Positions 43,318 to 55,324 of a stretch of 64,000 bases of DNA are shown here, in pieces. Below the pieces are notes generated by a model. That model was not told the DNA's origin, did no database searches, and was given only the letters and a program-made list of their open reading frames with translations. Positions within the stretch are counted from its first letter, which is position 1, and the number at the start of each line of letters is the position of its first letter. The translations under genes and the position numbers were made by a program. The DNA comes from Neoceratodus forsteri (Eukaryota; Chordata; Ceratodontiformes; Ceratodontidae), in NCBI GenBank assembly GCA_016271365.2, contig CM057454.1, forward strand, positions 697,701,501 to 697,765,500, written 5' to 3'.

Positions 43318-44254
43318 TTATGATTTCCTAGAAGTCTGTTGCCCCTTACCCCTGTCCACCAGAATTCCTTTATGTCTATCCCATGCATTCTTAAATCCCG
43401 TGATTGTTTCAGCCCCCACCACTTCTTCTGGCAGGGTGTTCCACTTGTCCACCACCCATTCTGTGAAGAAATTCTTCCTCACGTTTCCTTTGCATCGTCC
43501 TCCCTCCAACTTCATCCCATGCCCTCTAGTCCTGGAACATATTTTTGCTTAAAAACAGTGTATTCCTGCACCCTGTTCCTCCCTGTAAGATACTTGTATG
43601 TCTCTATCATATCCCCTCGCTCTCTCCTCTCCACTAGGGAGTACATGTTCATTTCCTTCAACCTGTCCTCATAGGACTTGTGATGCAATCCATGTACCAT
43701 CTTTGTTGCCCTCCTCTGAACCTTCTCTACCCTGTCTATGTCCTTACGTAGGTAAGGTCTCCAGAACTTTACACTGTACTCCAGGTGGGGCCTCACTAGT
43801 GTCTTGTATAGTGGAATTATGACCTCCCTTTTCCTGCTGGTGATGCCCCTGCCTATGCATCCCAGCATCCTATTTGATTTACCTGCTGCCTTGTCACACT
43901 GTTTCCCTACCTTGAGGTCATCAGAGATGATAACCCCAAGATCCCTTTCCTGCTTGGTGCATGCTATATCCTCACCCCCCAACTGATATATTGTGCCAGG
44001 GTTTTTGTGCCCCATATGCATTATCTTGCACTTCTTTGCATTGAATTTCAACTGCCAAACCCCTGACCATTCTTCAAGTTTCTGCAGGTCCTTCTCATTC
44101 TGTCTACACCCTCTGGTGTGTCTACTCTGTTACAGAGCTTTGTGCCATCAGTGAACAGTGAAATTCTGCCTTCTAGGTCCTGCGCAATGTCACTGATGAA
44201 GATGTTGAATAGGACCAGTCCCAGCACTGATCCTTGTGGTACCCCACTGTTCAC
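43318..44254 (-). pseudogene. CR1 ORF2 RT catalytic and C-terminal part
   Basis: Frame 44254-44048 begins after the PQG-containing junction: '[20 protein letters not shown]', then 'LFTDGTKLCNRVDTPEG', where the usual FADD is FTDG, removing one catalytic Asp. Frame 44051-43512 continues with 'FNAKKCKIMHMGHKNPGTIY', 'ERDLGVIISDDLKVGKQC', 'PLYKTLVRPHLEYSVKFW', 'KVQRRATKMVHGLHHKSYE' and 'ERRERGDMIETYKYLTGRN'. Frame 43515-43318 ends the protein. Two small frame shifts separate the pieces. Confidence 0.9.
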
Positions 44255-45252
44255 TCTTCCTCTGTGGAGTGACAGCCATTTACCACCACCCTCTGTGTCC
44301 TGCCACCCAGCCAGTTACCTATCCACCACACTACTGTCCTGCCCACACCCATATTCCCCAGTTTGTGTAATAGTCTTCTATGTGGCACAGTGTCAAAGGC
44401 CTTGCTGAAGTCCAGATAGGCCATGTCCACTGCCCTCCCCTGATCCACCTCCGTAGTCACCCAGTCAAAAAATTCAATGAGGTTGGTCTGACATGACCTC
44501 CCCCTGGTAAAACCATGATGTCTTGGGTCCTGTAGTCCATTGACAACCAGATGTTCCACTAATCTCTCCTTCAGTAGTGCTTCCTTGATCTTCCCCACTA
44601 CTGAGGTGAGGCTGACTGGTCTGTAGTTCCCCACTTCCTCTTTGTTCCCGCTTTTGTATAAGGGGACTACATCTGCTGTCCTCCAGTCTTTGAGTACCTC
44701 CCCTGTTTCCAGTGATCGGCTAAACAGGATAACCAGAGGTTCAGCCACCACATCTCTTAGTTCTTTAAGGACTCTGGGGTGCACCCCATCTGGCCCCATT
44801 GCTTTATCAACTCTTATTACTTTCAGTTCCTTCAGGACCCTTTCTCGTGTAAAGGGACTTGTGTCCACTTCTGCACCATTCTCACTCTTTGTACTCCCTT
44901 CAGACCCATTACCCTCCTCTTCCTCAGTAAAGACTGAGCAGAAATACCTGTTCAATATGTCAGCTTTACTGTTGTCATCCTCCACATGGCACCCATCCTC
45001 CCCCTTCAGTCTCACTATCCCTCCCTCTGCCTTTCTTTTTTCACTTATGTACCTGTAAAAGGTTTTGTCCCCTCCACCCACTGATTTTGCAATGTGTTCT
45101 TCTGTCTGAGCTTTGGCTTCCCTTACTGACCTCCCTGCCTCCCTTTGCTTCTCCTGGTACTTCTTCCTATCCCCTTCTGCCTGTGTCTTTTTGTATTGCC
45201 TGAATGCAATCTTTTTGCTTTCACTTTCTTTGCTACCTCTTTGGAAAACCAT
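44251..45252 (-). pseudogene. CR1 ORF2 linker and RT N-terminal half, 333-codon open frame
   Basis: An unbroken 333-codon frame. Rough order: basic linker ('KKIAFRQYKKTQAEGDRKKY', 'KSVGGGDKTFYRYI', residues 10-75), 'KADILNRYFCSVFTEEEEGN' (95-115), 'VIRVDKAMGPDGVHPRVLKE' (145-165), 'DWRTADVVPLYKSGNKEEVG' then NYRPVS (RT blocks 1-2, about 195-220), 'DPRHHGFTRGRSCQTNLIEF' (240-260), and 'MAYLDFSKAFDTVPHRRLLH' (block A with catalytic Asp, 275-295). It ends at a stop in the sequence before the PQG block because of a frame shift. Confidence 0.9.
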
Positions 45253-45399
45253 AATGGTCTCCTCTTCCTTCTCCTCTTGCTAACCTGCTTAATGCATAAT
45301 TCTGTTGCTCTTGTAATCCCCATTTTAAATACTACCCACTATTCCTCAACCCCTGATTCCTGCCCCATCCCCCTTAATGCCTCTTTCAAGTATCTCCCC

Positions 45400-46310
45400 T
45401 TTTCCAAAGTCTGCCCCCCTAAAATCCAGGATACGTGTTTTTGTGTGGTTTGGTTCTGCTCTTTCTATGATTTCAAACCACAATGACTGGTGGTCACTGT
45501 TCCCCAGGTGCTCCCCACTGTTACCCCCATCACACTGTCCCTGTTTGTGAGCACAAGGTCCAGTATTGCCTTCTGCTGAGTTGGTTCCATGACCAGTTGC
45601 TTGAGGAAGGCACCCTGAAGGAATCCAGGATAAATCTGCTCTAGTTGATGCTGCTGCTGGATGCTCCAGTCCATGTCTGGAATATTGAAGTCTCCAACCA
45701 GTACTACCTCACCTCTTGTCTGCCATCCTTTGGATGGCTAGCATCAACTCCTATCTGTTTCTTCCTCCTGGGCTGGTGGTCTATATACCACACCTGTGTG
45801 GATGGCTGGCTCCATTTTCCTTTCCAGCTTAACCCACAGTATCTCTCCCCATTTTGTTCCTCCTGGATCTCTGTGCCCCTTATGTCATTTTTCACACAGT
45901 ACCACCTCCTCCTCCCTTCCTACTTGCCCTGTCTCTTCTGAATATGTTGTAGAGGTATGGCCATCTCCCAGTCATGGTTATCATTACACCAGGTTTCAGT
46001 GATGGCCACAATGTCCAGGTCTGACTGCACCATGACAGCCTCCAGATCTTCCATCTTGTTGCTAAGGCTCCTGGCATTGGCACACATGGCTTTCCATGAT
46101 TTGACCTCCCTAGATTGTTTTGCTGTTCTACTCCAGCCCCTTCCTTGGTTGTCCTTTATCCCTGGTTCTCCTTGCTGTCTGCCCTTCTGTTGAATTTTGC
46201 GCCTTTTCTGCCTATCCACCTCTTGGGTGCTAATCTCCGTCTTTTGCACACTGCTTTGTAGAGATAGCCACTCCTCTGGTTCAATGGTTCCACTGGTAGC
46301 TGTGGGGGGT
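45400..46310 (-). pseudogene. CR1 ORF2 APE-type endonuclease domain
   Basis: From 46249 downwards: 'SWKAMCANARSLSNKMEDLE' (Asn block), 'LDIVAITETWCNDNHDWEM' (catalytic Glu), then after a frame shift 'IHTGVVYRPP' (near 45790), 'VVLVGDFNIPDMDWSIQ' (near 45690; Asp and Asn), 'LVMEPTQQKAILDLVLTNRD' and 'HLGNSDHQSLWFE' in an alternative frame near 45480-45515. All endonuclease motifs are recognisable. The domain nicks target DNA to prime reverse transcription. At least two frame shifts and a stop near 45700 break it. Confidence 0.85.
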
Positions 46311-46353
46311 GAGCAAGTAGGTATCCACCTTGATGGCCTGCCGCCCCCCCTTG

Positions 46354-47286
46354 CTAGTTTAAGTGCTTGTCAATGTAGCATTTAAACTTATCATTGAGTG
46401 CTTGGATTCCCCTCCAGGATGGATGCAGGCTGTCAGGCTTGAACAAATCTCCATCCTTCCTGATGGGTCCCCAGTCACCAATGAATCCAAACCCTTCCTC
46501 ACAGCACCAGTTCCTCAACCATGAGTTAAAGTTCCTGGTGCATGCACCCCTATGCTCTCCCTTGCCTTTCGCAGGTAGTACTTCTGAGAAAGTGACAGAA
46601 GTAGCCACTTGCTTGAGACCCCTCCCCAATTTCCTAAACTCTTCTTGAACTTGCTTTGGCTCCCCATTTGCCAGGTCATTAGTACCTAGGTGGATAATGA
46701 CATCCAGCTCACCCTTCCGTCTTGCCTTCCCAGTGATCCCCAGGATCTTCCTTCCATCCCTCCATGCAGTGGTGCCTGGTAGGCACCTCACCTCCCTGTC
46801 CTCCCCCTCCGGTGTTCCTAGCTAGATCCCTCTTATGATGGAGTCCCCCACCAGGATTCGCTTCCTCCTCCTCTGGGGTCCACTGCTCTCCCCGCTGAGG
46901 TCACCTCCTTGGCTAACCTCCACATCCTTTCTTTCCACTTCTCTGGGTACATCTATTTGGTTGTCCCTGTTTGCCAGTGTGGCATATGAGTTCTTGAGTG
47001 GAATAGGATCTGGGATGTGCCTCTGCCTGACCGCTCTAACCCTCCCTGAGCCCACTGTCATCCAAGTGCTCCTCATTCTCGGCATCCTTTGAGGCAGTTA
47101 CATTGGACTGGGTGGTCTCTGGATAGGGGTGATGGTACTCCTGACCCAGTTTACTTCCACTCTGAGTCTGGCTACCTCATCCCACAGTCCAGAGAGATGC
47201 ATGCAGATAGGGCAGCACCTCAGTGTCCAGAAGGTCTGCCTGAATATGGCTGCCCCACAGCCACTGCATTGCACCAATCCCCACAT
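46354..47286 (-). pseudogene. CR1 ORF1 with zinc motif and SGNH esterase, two in-frame stops
   Basis: One reading frame of 311 codons contains only two stops (near 47098 and 46822). N-terminus: 'CSGCGAA' and 'LRCCPICMHLSG', a four-cysteine zinc-binding pattern, followed by 'LWDEVARLRVEV' (coiled coil). Middle: basic 'RRRKRILVGDSIIRGI', the GDS nucleophile block. Then 'RKGELDVIIHLGTNDLANGE' (GTND block) and, near the C-terminus, 'FIGDWGPI' and 'PDSLHPSWRG' (Asp-x-x-His block). All catalytic esterase residues survive. CR1 ORF1 esterases are thought to act on lipids or membranes during transposition; the exact role is unsettled. The start is uncertain because upstream stops and leader sequence are close. 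Confidence 0.85.
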
Positions 47287-47400
47287 TATACTGCAATTAT
47301 ACTGCTATTCCACTATTTGTCTGCTACTGAAGCTCTCCTACTTCCCTTTTTATTAATTTACTGTCCTAAAAATCCTGCCACTGATCCTGAGATACTTTTC

Positions 47401-47590
47401 TTTAAAAAAAATAAATAAACCAATAAATAAATAAATGAGTCAAAACACTTGTTGTGCTGAGGGTGGGCCTCTACCCCCTTATGCCCTTCCTACTCCACAC
47501 CCCTTACTATCCCCTGTGTTTAGCTCCTGTCAATCAGATTTAACAGGGCATATAATTAAGAGTTGGGGAAGGGGAGGGAGGGGGGCAAAG
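47401..47590. other. Region upstream of the minus-strand CR1 ORF1
   Basis: Contains an AATAAATAAATAAATAAATG-type run (47409-47437) and a C-rich stretch. It may be CR1 leader or an A-rich tail of another insertion. Confidence 0.4.
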
Positions 47591-48190
47591 ACTAAATTTG
47601 CAGCAATTAAAGACAGCAAAGAAATACACCACCACTACATTTTAAATTTTCAACAGCCCAAAAACAATTCTAAGTAAAGACAGCAAAGAAAGTACAGTGT
47701 CACTAAAAGCCCACAATCTAAGTTTAAAAGAAAAATAGCAATTACCAGTTACTGTAAAGCATTGAACTGAATATGTTTCCTTCCCCTTCCGGCTTCTTCT
47801 GAGAAAACAAAACTCACTTGCTACCTCAACTCTGACTAAGCCCCACCTCCAGTTATCATGTAGCTGAGGTCAGAGGACAGACAATTAACACCCCTCACCC
47901 AAACTACAGGGCAAGTCAGACAAGTCAAGATTAAATTTGCAGCAATTAAAGACAGCAAAGAAATACACCACCACTACGTTTTAAATTTTCAGCAGCCCAA
48001 AAACAATTCTAAGTAAAGACAGCAAAGAAAGTACAGTGTCACTAAAAGCCCACAATCTAAGTTTAAAAGAAAAATAGCATTTACCAGTTACTGTAAAGCA
48101 CTGAATTGAATATGTTTCCTTCCCCTTCTGGCTTCTTCTGAGAAAACAAAACTCACTTGCTACCTCAACTCTGACTAAGCTCCACCTCCC
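47591..48190 (-). repeat. 339-bp tandem repeat, 1.8 units, possible CR1 leader monomers
   Basis: The segment starting at 47591 ('actaaatttgcagcaattaaagacagc') repeats from 47930 with very few mismatches over about 260 bases. It includes 'gtacagtgtcactaaaagcccac', 'cttctgagaaaacaaaactc' and 'tctgactaagc.ccacctcc'. The second unit ends near 48190. It lies directly upstream of ORF1 on the CR1 minus strand. Mouse L1 promoters are built from such monomers, so a leader or promoter role is plausible but inferred. Confidence 0.75.
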
Positions 48191-49603
48191 CAAATAGTAG
48201 CAGGGGAGTATTAGAAACCTGGATCTTGTTGCTTTATCTAGGATATGGTAAGGATGATAGTAGCAGGGAGCAAAGGGAAGGGTTTGTTTGCCCTATGACA
48301 GATAAAAAGAGGTTTACTGTAATAGTCTGATGGATAGAGTTACATGTGTGTTACAGCTGGGCAATGAGATATTGACTTGAGCATTTTCAAGAAAATATTT
48401 AGTGCTAATGCAGAAATTGCATGAAAGTTGAACATTTACATGGGAAACATCTCACAAACTTTACAATTTTCACATCATTATATTAGTTTTAGTGTGGAAA
48501 TAATTTATGCAGGATTTTCTAAACCAAATTTTGCATGAACATGTTTAATTTTCTGTACATGTATGCTTTGTGTAAATTTGCCAAATGAATGAAAATTACC
48601 ACATTTTTCATTTTTGTACAAACAAGAACCATAAAATATGGGGTTTTGCACAATTTTTGCCTGCAAAAAGGGACAAAACATTACCCTGCCCTAATTAAAA
48701 TTGATCAGATGAACCAAAAGAGAGTACAAAAAGGTGAATAATAATAATAATCATAATGATAATACAGGAGAGGATTCTAGGCTGGCCAAATAAGACATTC
48801 AAGCAAAATGACAAATAAAGTCAAGACTACATCAGTACAAATTATACAAGGAGGAAGCAGAAAATTGAAGATTGGAAATTATACACACGCATTTTACAAA
48901 CAGGAAAGGGAACTATCAAGAAACTATGAGACTCTTATCAAGTGATGGGTAATGGCTAACAATATATGTTTTTATGTACAATTTTGGCATCTATTATGGT
49001 TATAAGAATGCCTTTTCAAGCTATTTGTGTGAGAGAACTGTAAAGCAAAGCTGGGCTGTTCTGGCAACTTCACAAGGCACTGCTATAACCATAACAGATG
49101 CTGAAAATGTACATATCAACATATAAAAACCATGTTCATTTTTAAAGGGAAGTTTAATTTAAAGAAAAAATCTAAATATTTCAGTTTGTTGAAAATAAGA
49201 GAATCCCCTCTGAGAAATGGGGTATGCAACTTAACTTAGAATTTCAGAATTTTAGAACTGTGTGCACATGACACCCTGTTATGATTTTAAGAGTGTCTGG
49301 ATTGGTTAGGAATAAACAATATTGACTGGCTACAAAGTACATCATAAGAAGAAAGTATTTCTATAACTATACACACTGTGAAAGGACTCAACCAAGGAAT
49401 GAAGAGATATACAATATAAAGTCACAGCAAAACAAGTTTGACAGATTTGAAGAGCATATGGGTGATTTTTATTTTATTTAGGTTATAACACCAAACAAAA
49501 AGATTTGTCATTTTATTCCAAAGATCCCTTCCATGTGTAGAACCTGATGTGCTGAGGGATCCACAAGAATTCTTCATTGTCTGTGTAACACAGGAATAAC
49601 CTT
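48191..49603. other. Unassigned AT-rich sequence
   Basis: Small (AAT)n run at 48738-48752. No recognised element or gene. Confidence 0.5.
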
Positions 49604-49846
49604 TGGAGAGGGTGGTGGATGAATGGAATGGCCTTCCTAAGGAGGTTGTGGGGTCAAAAACAGTGGGGGAACTTAAGAATACATGGGAAAGACATAGGGA
49701 AATTCTAGTGGGAGGTAGGAGGAAGTACAGTAGGAGGAAGTAGGCTGTTGGTAAAACTAGGATCTGCAGTTTATCCAATAGATAGGTAAATGGGTAGACT
49801 GGGTGGGCCAAGTTGTCCTTATCTGTGTCAAAGTCTATGCTTCTAT
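49604..49846 (+). mobile_element. CR1 LINE 3' end fragment
   Basis: Matches the CR1 C-terminal/3' UTR ('gagagggtggtggatgaatggaatggcctt', 'ggaggttgtggggtca', 'gggtagactgggtgggcca', 'ccttatctg') and ends 'gtctatgcttctatg' before a C run. 5' truncated, non-coding. Confidence 0.85.
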
Positions 49847-50966
49847 GCCCCCCCCCACAAAAAATAGGACAATGTAGTGTTTGTTCCCCTACCTAGGCAG
49901 AAGTACCTTCATTACTTGCTGGAAACCAAATCTAGTTCCATGAATCTCCAAAGCTGCTACTACAACTATTCAACAAAAGGCAAGTTCTCTTTAGATGTGA
50001 GACTAGACCTAGCCTTGCACCTCATATATTGTAGTCCTAAAAGCCCCTACTAGAGATTACTGTATGGTTACTGTTTCTCAGCAATGTTAAGATTAACTGC
50101 AGTTCTCACTTCTAGATGGCATTGCTTTTAAGAGTACATTTTAACTTATATATTGTACATTGGTAGCTAGTGACATAGTGCAGAGTATTCAAATACATAA
50201 TATCAAAATACTTTATATCACAAATAATCCATATTCATTTCAGTTGGATATCTGTGCCAGGATGCAGTGCAGTAACGTTGCACTACATCACAAAATGCTG
50301 CAGTATATTGCAGGGAACTGTGTAATTCAATGGCAATTAAGCCCTGTTGTTATGCAGTATTTTGTGACATGCCATTTACTGCAGGTTAATGCATTGCATC
50401 ATGGCTGGTTTCACTGTAAATAGTGTATCTTTCCACTGGTCACCACTGTTACACTACTTGCAGTCTTACTTCCTTGTCACCAGTGGTAGGCATATCTTCT
50501 TGAGTAGATGCATGTACAGCCATGCTAAGAGCAAATAATGGCAATGAAGCATGCACCCAGTTTCTGTTGTAAGATACAATGTCGCACCACATTAGTGGTG
50601 TAGGGCACTTAGAGTGCCTGGTAGGAAAGTTCCTCCCTTCCCCGTAACCCTCCAAGTCAATGGTTTCCTGATGATCCATGGGTTCCCCTCTCCCAATCCC
50701 CCATAAATGTGCTATTGGTTCCTCTGCTGCTCTGCCAGCATCAATCAACTTTGAGTGTCCAGTAGTTTCCTCTTTCCCATCGCAATACACCTGTGATCTC
50801 TGGTGATCTTGTTCGCCCATGCCCCTATGACAGTCTATAGGCATGTTTACACCATTGGATCTGCAACACCATGAGCAGTGCAGATGAATTATGCTGGTGC
50901 AGATCCAGCAGTATAAACAGCTGCCAGATCATTTTAAGTTGCTCCACTGCACCTCAACGCAGTCAA
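49847..50966. other. Unassigned sequence
   Basis: A minus-strand 131-codon frame (50844-50449) has no recognisable domain. The word TGTTTACACCAT near 50848 and GTGTAAACGGG near 53140 could be ends of a hAT-like family, but this is weak. Confidence 0.4.
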
Positions 50967-51325
50967 GGGGCTGGATTTTCAAATGTTGGCACAGGGCTTG
51001 AGTCCCACCCTGCACCACAGGACTTTATCCTTCGTGGTGTGCCAACCCTCTTTGCTGAAGTTGCACCCGATTTTCAAAGCTCAGGTGCAGTTGCAATGTT
51101 TTACTTGGTTTACAGCAGCTTGCATCAATGCTCTGGTGCAAGCACCATGTAATAGCCTCCCAGGGTGGCACACGCTAGACCACAAAACTGTGGTCTAAGG
51201 AGGGGCACTGGGCACAAGGGATTGAAAATCCCAGTCATTGACAAGGGACTGCCACAAGCTCCATGCATCATTTGTGTGGCACACCAGGGTCTTGCGGCAT
51301 CCCTGGAGCTCTGAAAATCCTGCCC
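50967..51325. mobile_element. MITE-like element, 359 bp, with terminal inverted repeats
   Basis: The left end GGGGCTGGATTTTCAAA (50967-50983) is mirrored at the right by TCTGAAAATCCTGCCC (to 51324). An internal hairpin AGACCACA/TGTGGTCT (51177-51196) is present. The length and layout (G-rich ends, internal palindrome, 'ggtgcaag' words) resemble the 356-bp element at 11434, suggesting related superfamilies. No coding capacity. Confidence 0.6.
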
Positions 51326-53712
51326 AGTGTTTCTAAGGGTTTGTGTACCAGTGCAGGCGTTTGGGCTAGCATGTGAACATACTATGCTGCCTGCAGAAGT
51401 GCAGCCCTGTGATACCCCATATCAAAGAAAAAATGCCAGATTTGTGGTGGCCATCTTGAACCATTTAAACATTTCATACATTTATTTTCTCTCAATCACA
51501 TTTCCCAAGTATTGCAGTGATAGGCAGGACTGGTATCATAAGGACCCCATAATGTACTTAAGTATAAACCATTGTGATTGATGCAGTCAGTGGTAACATG
51601 GTAAAGTAATCTCTTGGTTGAAAAAAATAACAACTAGTTAGTCAATCTTACTGTAATGTCATTTATGCCCTCTACATTAATATAAAAAAAATGTAGCAAA
51701 ACGTCTATACTTTAGGTTTTTATATTGATTTCAAAAGTGTATTCAGTCCAACGTAAATGTAGGCAGTAATGCAGGAAGTCAAATTTGAACTGTAGACTGA
51801 CCCTGCAACACTGCATATTGGGTGCGATGCTGGTGGAGTAGTGACAAAATGGAGAAGACTGCACCACAACCGAGAGGTAAGTGTAAATGCACCACATGTT
51901 TGGAACCATTTAGTCATTTTTTGCACCTACCTAAACCACAGTGTCATATCAAAAGAGCAACTGCATTTGAGTGCATGACTAACAGCGATTCAGAAATAGT
52001 GAGTGTCAGTTGAGCTACCGGGTATTAATAACACATGTGTATATGAGCATGAACGTGTTTGTTAATGGTCATTTTAGTAGTAGGAAATAAGTGTGTTTTG
52101 GGGCAAGTTGGAAGCTGTACATCTGTCATGACATAGTGGGTGCAGGGTGCAAAGCCCCACGCATACAATTTTTGAACAAATATGGTACGAGGTCTATTCT
52201 TCTTGATGTTGTTGATATTTTTCTGGGTGGTGTTCTGTTAGTTTGCAGTTATTTTTTTTTCTGCTTTCCTCTATTTTGACGGTTCACTTGTTTTCCTTCA
52301 CTCTGTTTGCTGGTGCTAGTGTTGATGCGCTTATACAATTGTCACTATTTTTGTTTTGCTGTTTTAACATCATACCCCCAAACCACTACAACTCTATTAC
52401 TGCCTGCTTATTGCAGGAATACATTAACATTTACTTGGGGGGAGGCTTACATACAATTGTGTTCTGCGGAAGTTACCAGTGTTTTTACTTTCTTTTTTTT
52501 TTTGCTTGCTTGTATGCAGTGACTCCTGTATGGAGATTTTGTCCCCTGAGAAAGAAGCCTTTATAAAGTAAGTGTCATGTCAGATAACATTTTGAAGAAA
52601 AGAGCATCTGCCAACTGTAGAAAAAAAACAAGTATGCTCCATTCTCTGAAATGAAAACATTTTTTGAGATTTGTCTCCAGTTTCAGGAAGATAAATGTAC
52701 AGTAAGTAGCTAGAGTGCTAAAAAGAATCTGAAGTTTGGGATCTCAGAAAAAAAGCTGTTTTCATTTGGCTGAATAGGCAGTTAAGGTACTGCAGGTGGT
52801 TTGGATACCCACAGCAGTGTACACTTGCAAGTGCAAACTGTGCAGGCATCAAACTGGTGTGGATCTTCTGCTCCTCTCCCAGACAGAGCAGCTAAACTGG
52901 TGTGGACATTTTCAAGTGTAACGTAAATGGTGGCCACTTTACACATCACTGTCTGAGGGTAATTTAGCAGCACAGCATATAGCGCATTCCTTGCAGGATA
53001 GGTCCCACAATTCAGTTTCCAAGACATCGGTAAGGAAGCTGGCATCCTTAAGTGGTCTACAGCACTGGTTTCTTTATAAATGACCAGGTGCAGACTGACT
53101 CCAGTGTGAGCCACACTGGTGTGTAACAGCTTGTTCAGTGTAAACGGGTCTATAATAAACCTGAGCAGTTTTCCAGCTTAAAGGAGAGACAGTGTCAAGT
53201 CCACTTGTTTTTGAATGTATGCTGAGGTCTTTAGATAGAGATGTATGGCCTTTGTCAAGTAGAGGAGAGTGGTCAAACAAGAATGATTCTTGTGTGACTG
53301 AGAAAGACCCAAAGTACAGTGTATTTTTTGCATGCAATAAACATCTTTGGCTTAATTTTCAATTCAAACAATTGGCATAGCATTAGCAGGATTAGTGCCA
53401 TACTATGAACATACGAATGTGCCAGCAGAAACAGACTGTACTAACTGGATATAGCACAGCTGACAGCCTGTTAATGCAGCAGCAGCTACATTCAAAGAGA
53501 CACATTCTGTATAGTAGCCAGTTTAGTAAGTGGTTAGTGCATTCATGCTAAATACTCCACTGCACTCTTGCAAATTAGGTGACTATCTTGCATACAGTTC
53601 ACGGTGGAATACTGAAAGAGTTTTGGGAGTGCCAAAAGGATACTTGGGCAGTGCCAGTATTGCATTCGGAACTCTACTTTTAAAAAAGCCCACAGTGGTG
53701 TGCAAATCATCC

Positions 53713-53717
<5 letters not shown>
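51326..53717. other. Unassigned sequence
   Basis: T-rich stretch near 52240-52510. Frames at 52243-52566 and 53114-52782 have no motif. Nothing recognised. Confidence 0.45.

Positions 53718-53772
<55 letters not shown>
53718..53772. repeat. (AC)n microsatellite
   Basis: About 27 AC units. Confidence 0.95.
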
Positions 53773-54074
53773 CACTAGTGTAGTATATTAAAAAAACAAA
53801 ACCTTCTCCCTTCCCTCACCCAATCTCCATATGAAATAATTCACTGGTATGCAGTGATATGCCTTCCATCACCTTATCACCATTGATATAATAGTAGAAA
53901 ACTCAGGTGTGTAGTGGTACCCTCTCCCTCAACTGATGAATAAATCCCCTGGTGTCCATTGGTCCCTCTCCTGTCTTGATAGCCTCCTGTACCCCACAAT
54001 AATGCCAACCTGACCCCCACAACACCAAGACTAAGGCCAGCACTTACCCTCTGCCCACATCCCTGCCTGCTGTC
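53773..54074. other. Unassigned sequence
   Basis: C-rich 300 bases with no recognised feature before an old LINE. Confidence 0.45.
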
Positions 54075-54956
54075 TGTTCCTCATGTCTAGTATCTCTATA
54101 AATTGTACAAGTGGGCAAGTGCCAAACACCAATTTCAGACTGGAGTTACCAGTCACCACGAGTGTGGTCATGAAGTGGGTGGTCGATAAGCGATCATCCA
54201 CTAAGGTGGCAGGTTTGGATAGAATCCCCTCAAAATTGCTGAAATATGTGGTTCCTTGTATTGCCTACCCTTTCTCATATATAGTTAACTGATTAATAAG
54301 GGAGTATTCCCAGAGAGTTGGAAATCAACAAAGGTGATCCCAGTTTTTAAGACCAACTGTAGGCAAGACATTACAAATTACTGACCGATATCCTTGCTCC
54401 CTCAGATCTCCAAAATTCTCAAGAGATTAATATCAGGGCAATTAAAAGCAGTTTCTAAAGACCAATAATATCCTAAATAAATATCATTCAGGGTTTAGAC
54501 CTCTCCATAGCACTCAGTCAGCTTTGGCTAAAGTGGTAAGCGATTTGAAGTTGAGCCTGGACAGGAGAATGCTCATGGGTGCTCTATTCATAGACTTATT
54601 GATAGGTTTCGATATGTTAGACCACGGGATTCTCTGTACAGGTTCAATGAAATTGGTTTGAGTGGTCTTTAGCTCAACTGGTTTTAAACTTTTTTACTGG
54701 AACATAAACAGCAGGTAGTGATATGGCCATATAGGTCATCATTGGCCCCCATAAAACTGGGCTCGCACTGGGCTCAATACTGTGGCCACTTTTGCTTAAT
54801 ATTTATATTAACAAACTCCGTTTTTCAGACCCAGATATTATTTATCATCTATACGCAGATGACACCATGTTATATGTGGAGGAGCATTCAGTAGAGTTCA
54901 TAAACAAAAAGCTTCAGTTGGCATTTACGCAAATCCAGGATTACTTAAAAAGCCAT
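54075..54956 (+). pseudogene. L2/Rex1-like LINE RT, 5' piece, split by CR1
   Basis: Reading with frame changes gives the RT in order: 'STKVAGLDRIPSKLLKY' (54200-54250), 'GVFPESWKSTKVIPVFK', a damaged YRPISLLP block with a stop, 'HSGFRPLHSTQSALAKVV' (near 54487), 'ALFIDLLIGFDMLDH' (block A), 'SLAPIK', and 'IYHLYADDTMLYVEEHSVEF' (near 54841; catalytic pair intact). It ends 'IQDYLKSH' at the CR1 3' terminus. The continuation is at 59147. Confidence 0.75.
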
Positions 54957-55324
54957 ATAGAAACATAGACTTTGACAGCACATAAGGACTGCTTGGCCCA
55001 CCTAGTCTGCCTATTTCCCTACCTACAGGATAAGCCGCAGATCCTAGTTAACCAACAGCCTATTTCTTCCTACCCCTGACAAGAATTGCCTTATGTCTGT
55101 CCCATGCATTCTTGAATTCTCCTACAGTTTTAGACCCCACAACCTCCTCAGGAAGGCTGTTCCATGCATTCACTACCCTCTCTGTGAAAAAAATACTTCC
55201 TCACATTGCCCCTGAACTGCCCCCATCTTTAAATTGTGTCCCCTTGTTCTTGCATGTCTCTTTTTCTGAAAGATACTACCCTCTTGGACTTTGTTGATTC
55301 CACTGAGGTACTTAAACATTTCTA

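Larger units (their letters stand above)
43229..47400 (-). mobile_element. Near full-length CR1 LINE, minus strand
   Basis: The most complete element in the window. On the minus strand: ORF1 (47286-46354), a short gap, ORF2 with APE endonuclease (46249-45470), linker (45323-44950), RT and C-terminus (45250-43318), then a short 3' UTR ending in a (TATGTATC)n octamer (reverse complement 43229-43252). The order and spacing match autonomous CR1 elements. Disabling lesions are few: in-frame stops in ORF1, frame shifts in ORF2 and a mutated catalytic block. A 339-bp tandem repeat lies upstream (47591-48190). Confidence 0.9.

Noticed and set aside
44642..45058. 138-codon plus-strand open frame
   Set aside because: It is the antisense shadow of the CR1 RT frame at 45252-44251.
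50449..50844. 131-codon open frame on the minus strand
   Set aside because: No recognisable domain, signal or splice context; single-exon chance frame is more likely.
53530..53778. Open frames through the (AC)n tract on both strands
   Set aside because: Dinucleotide repeats give open frames by nature; Thr-His or Cys-Val runs are artefacts.
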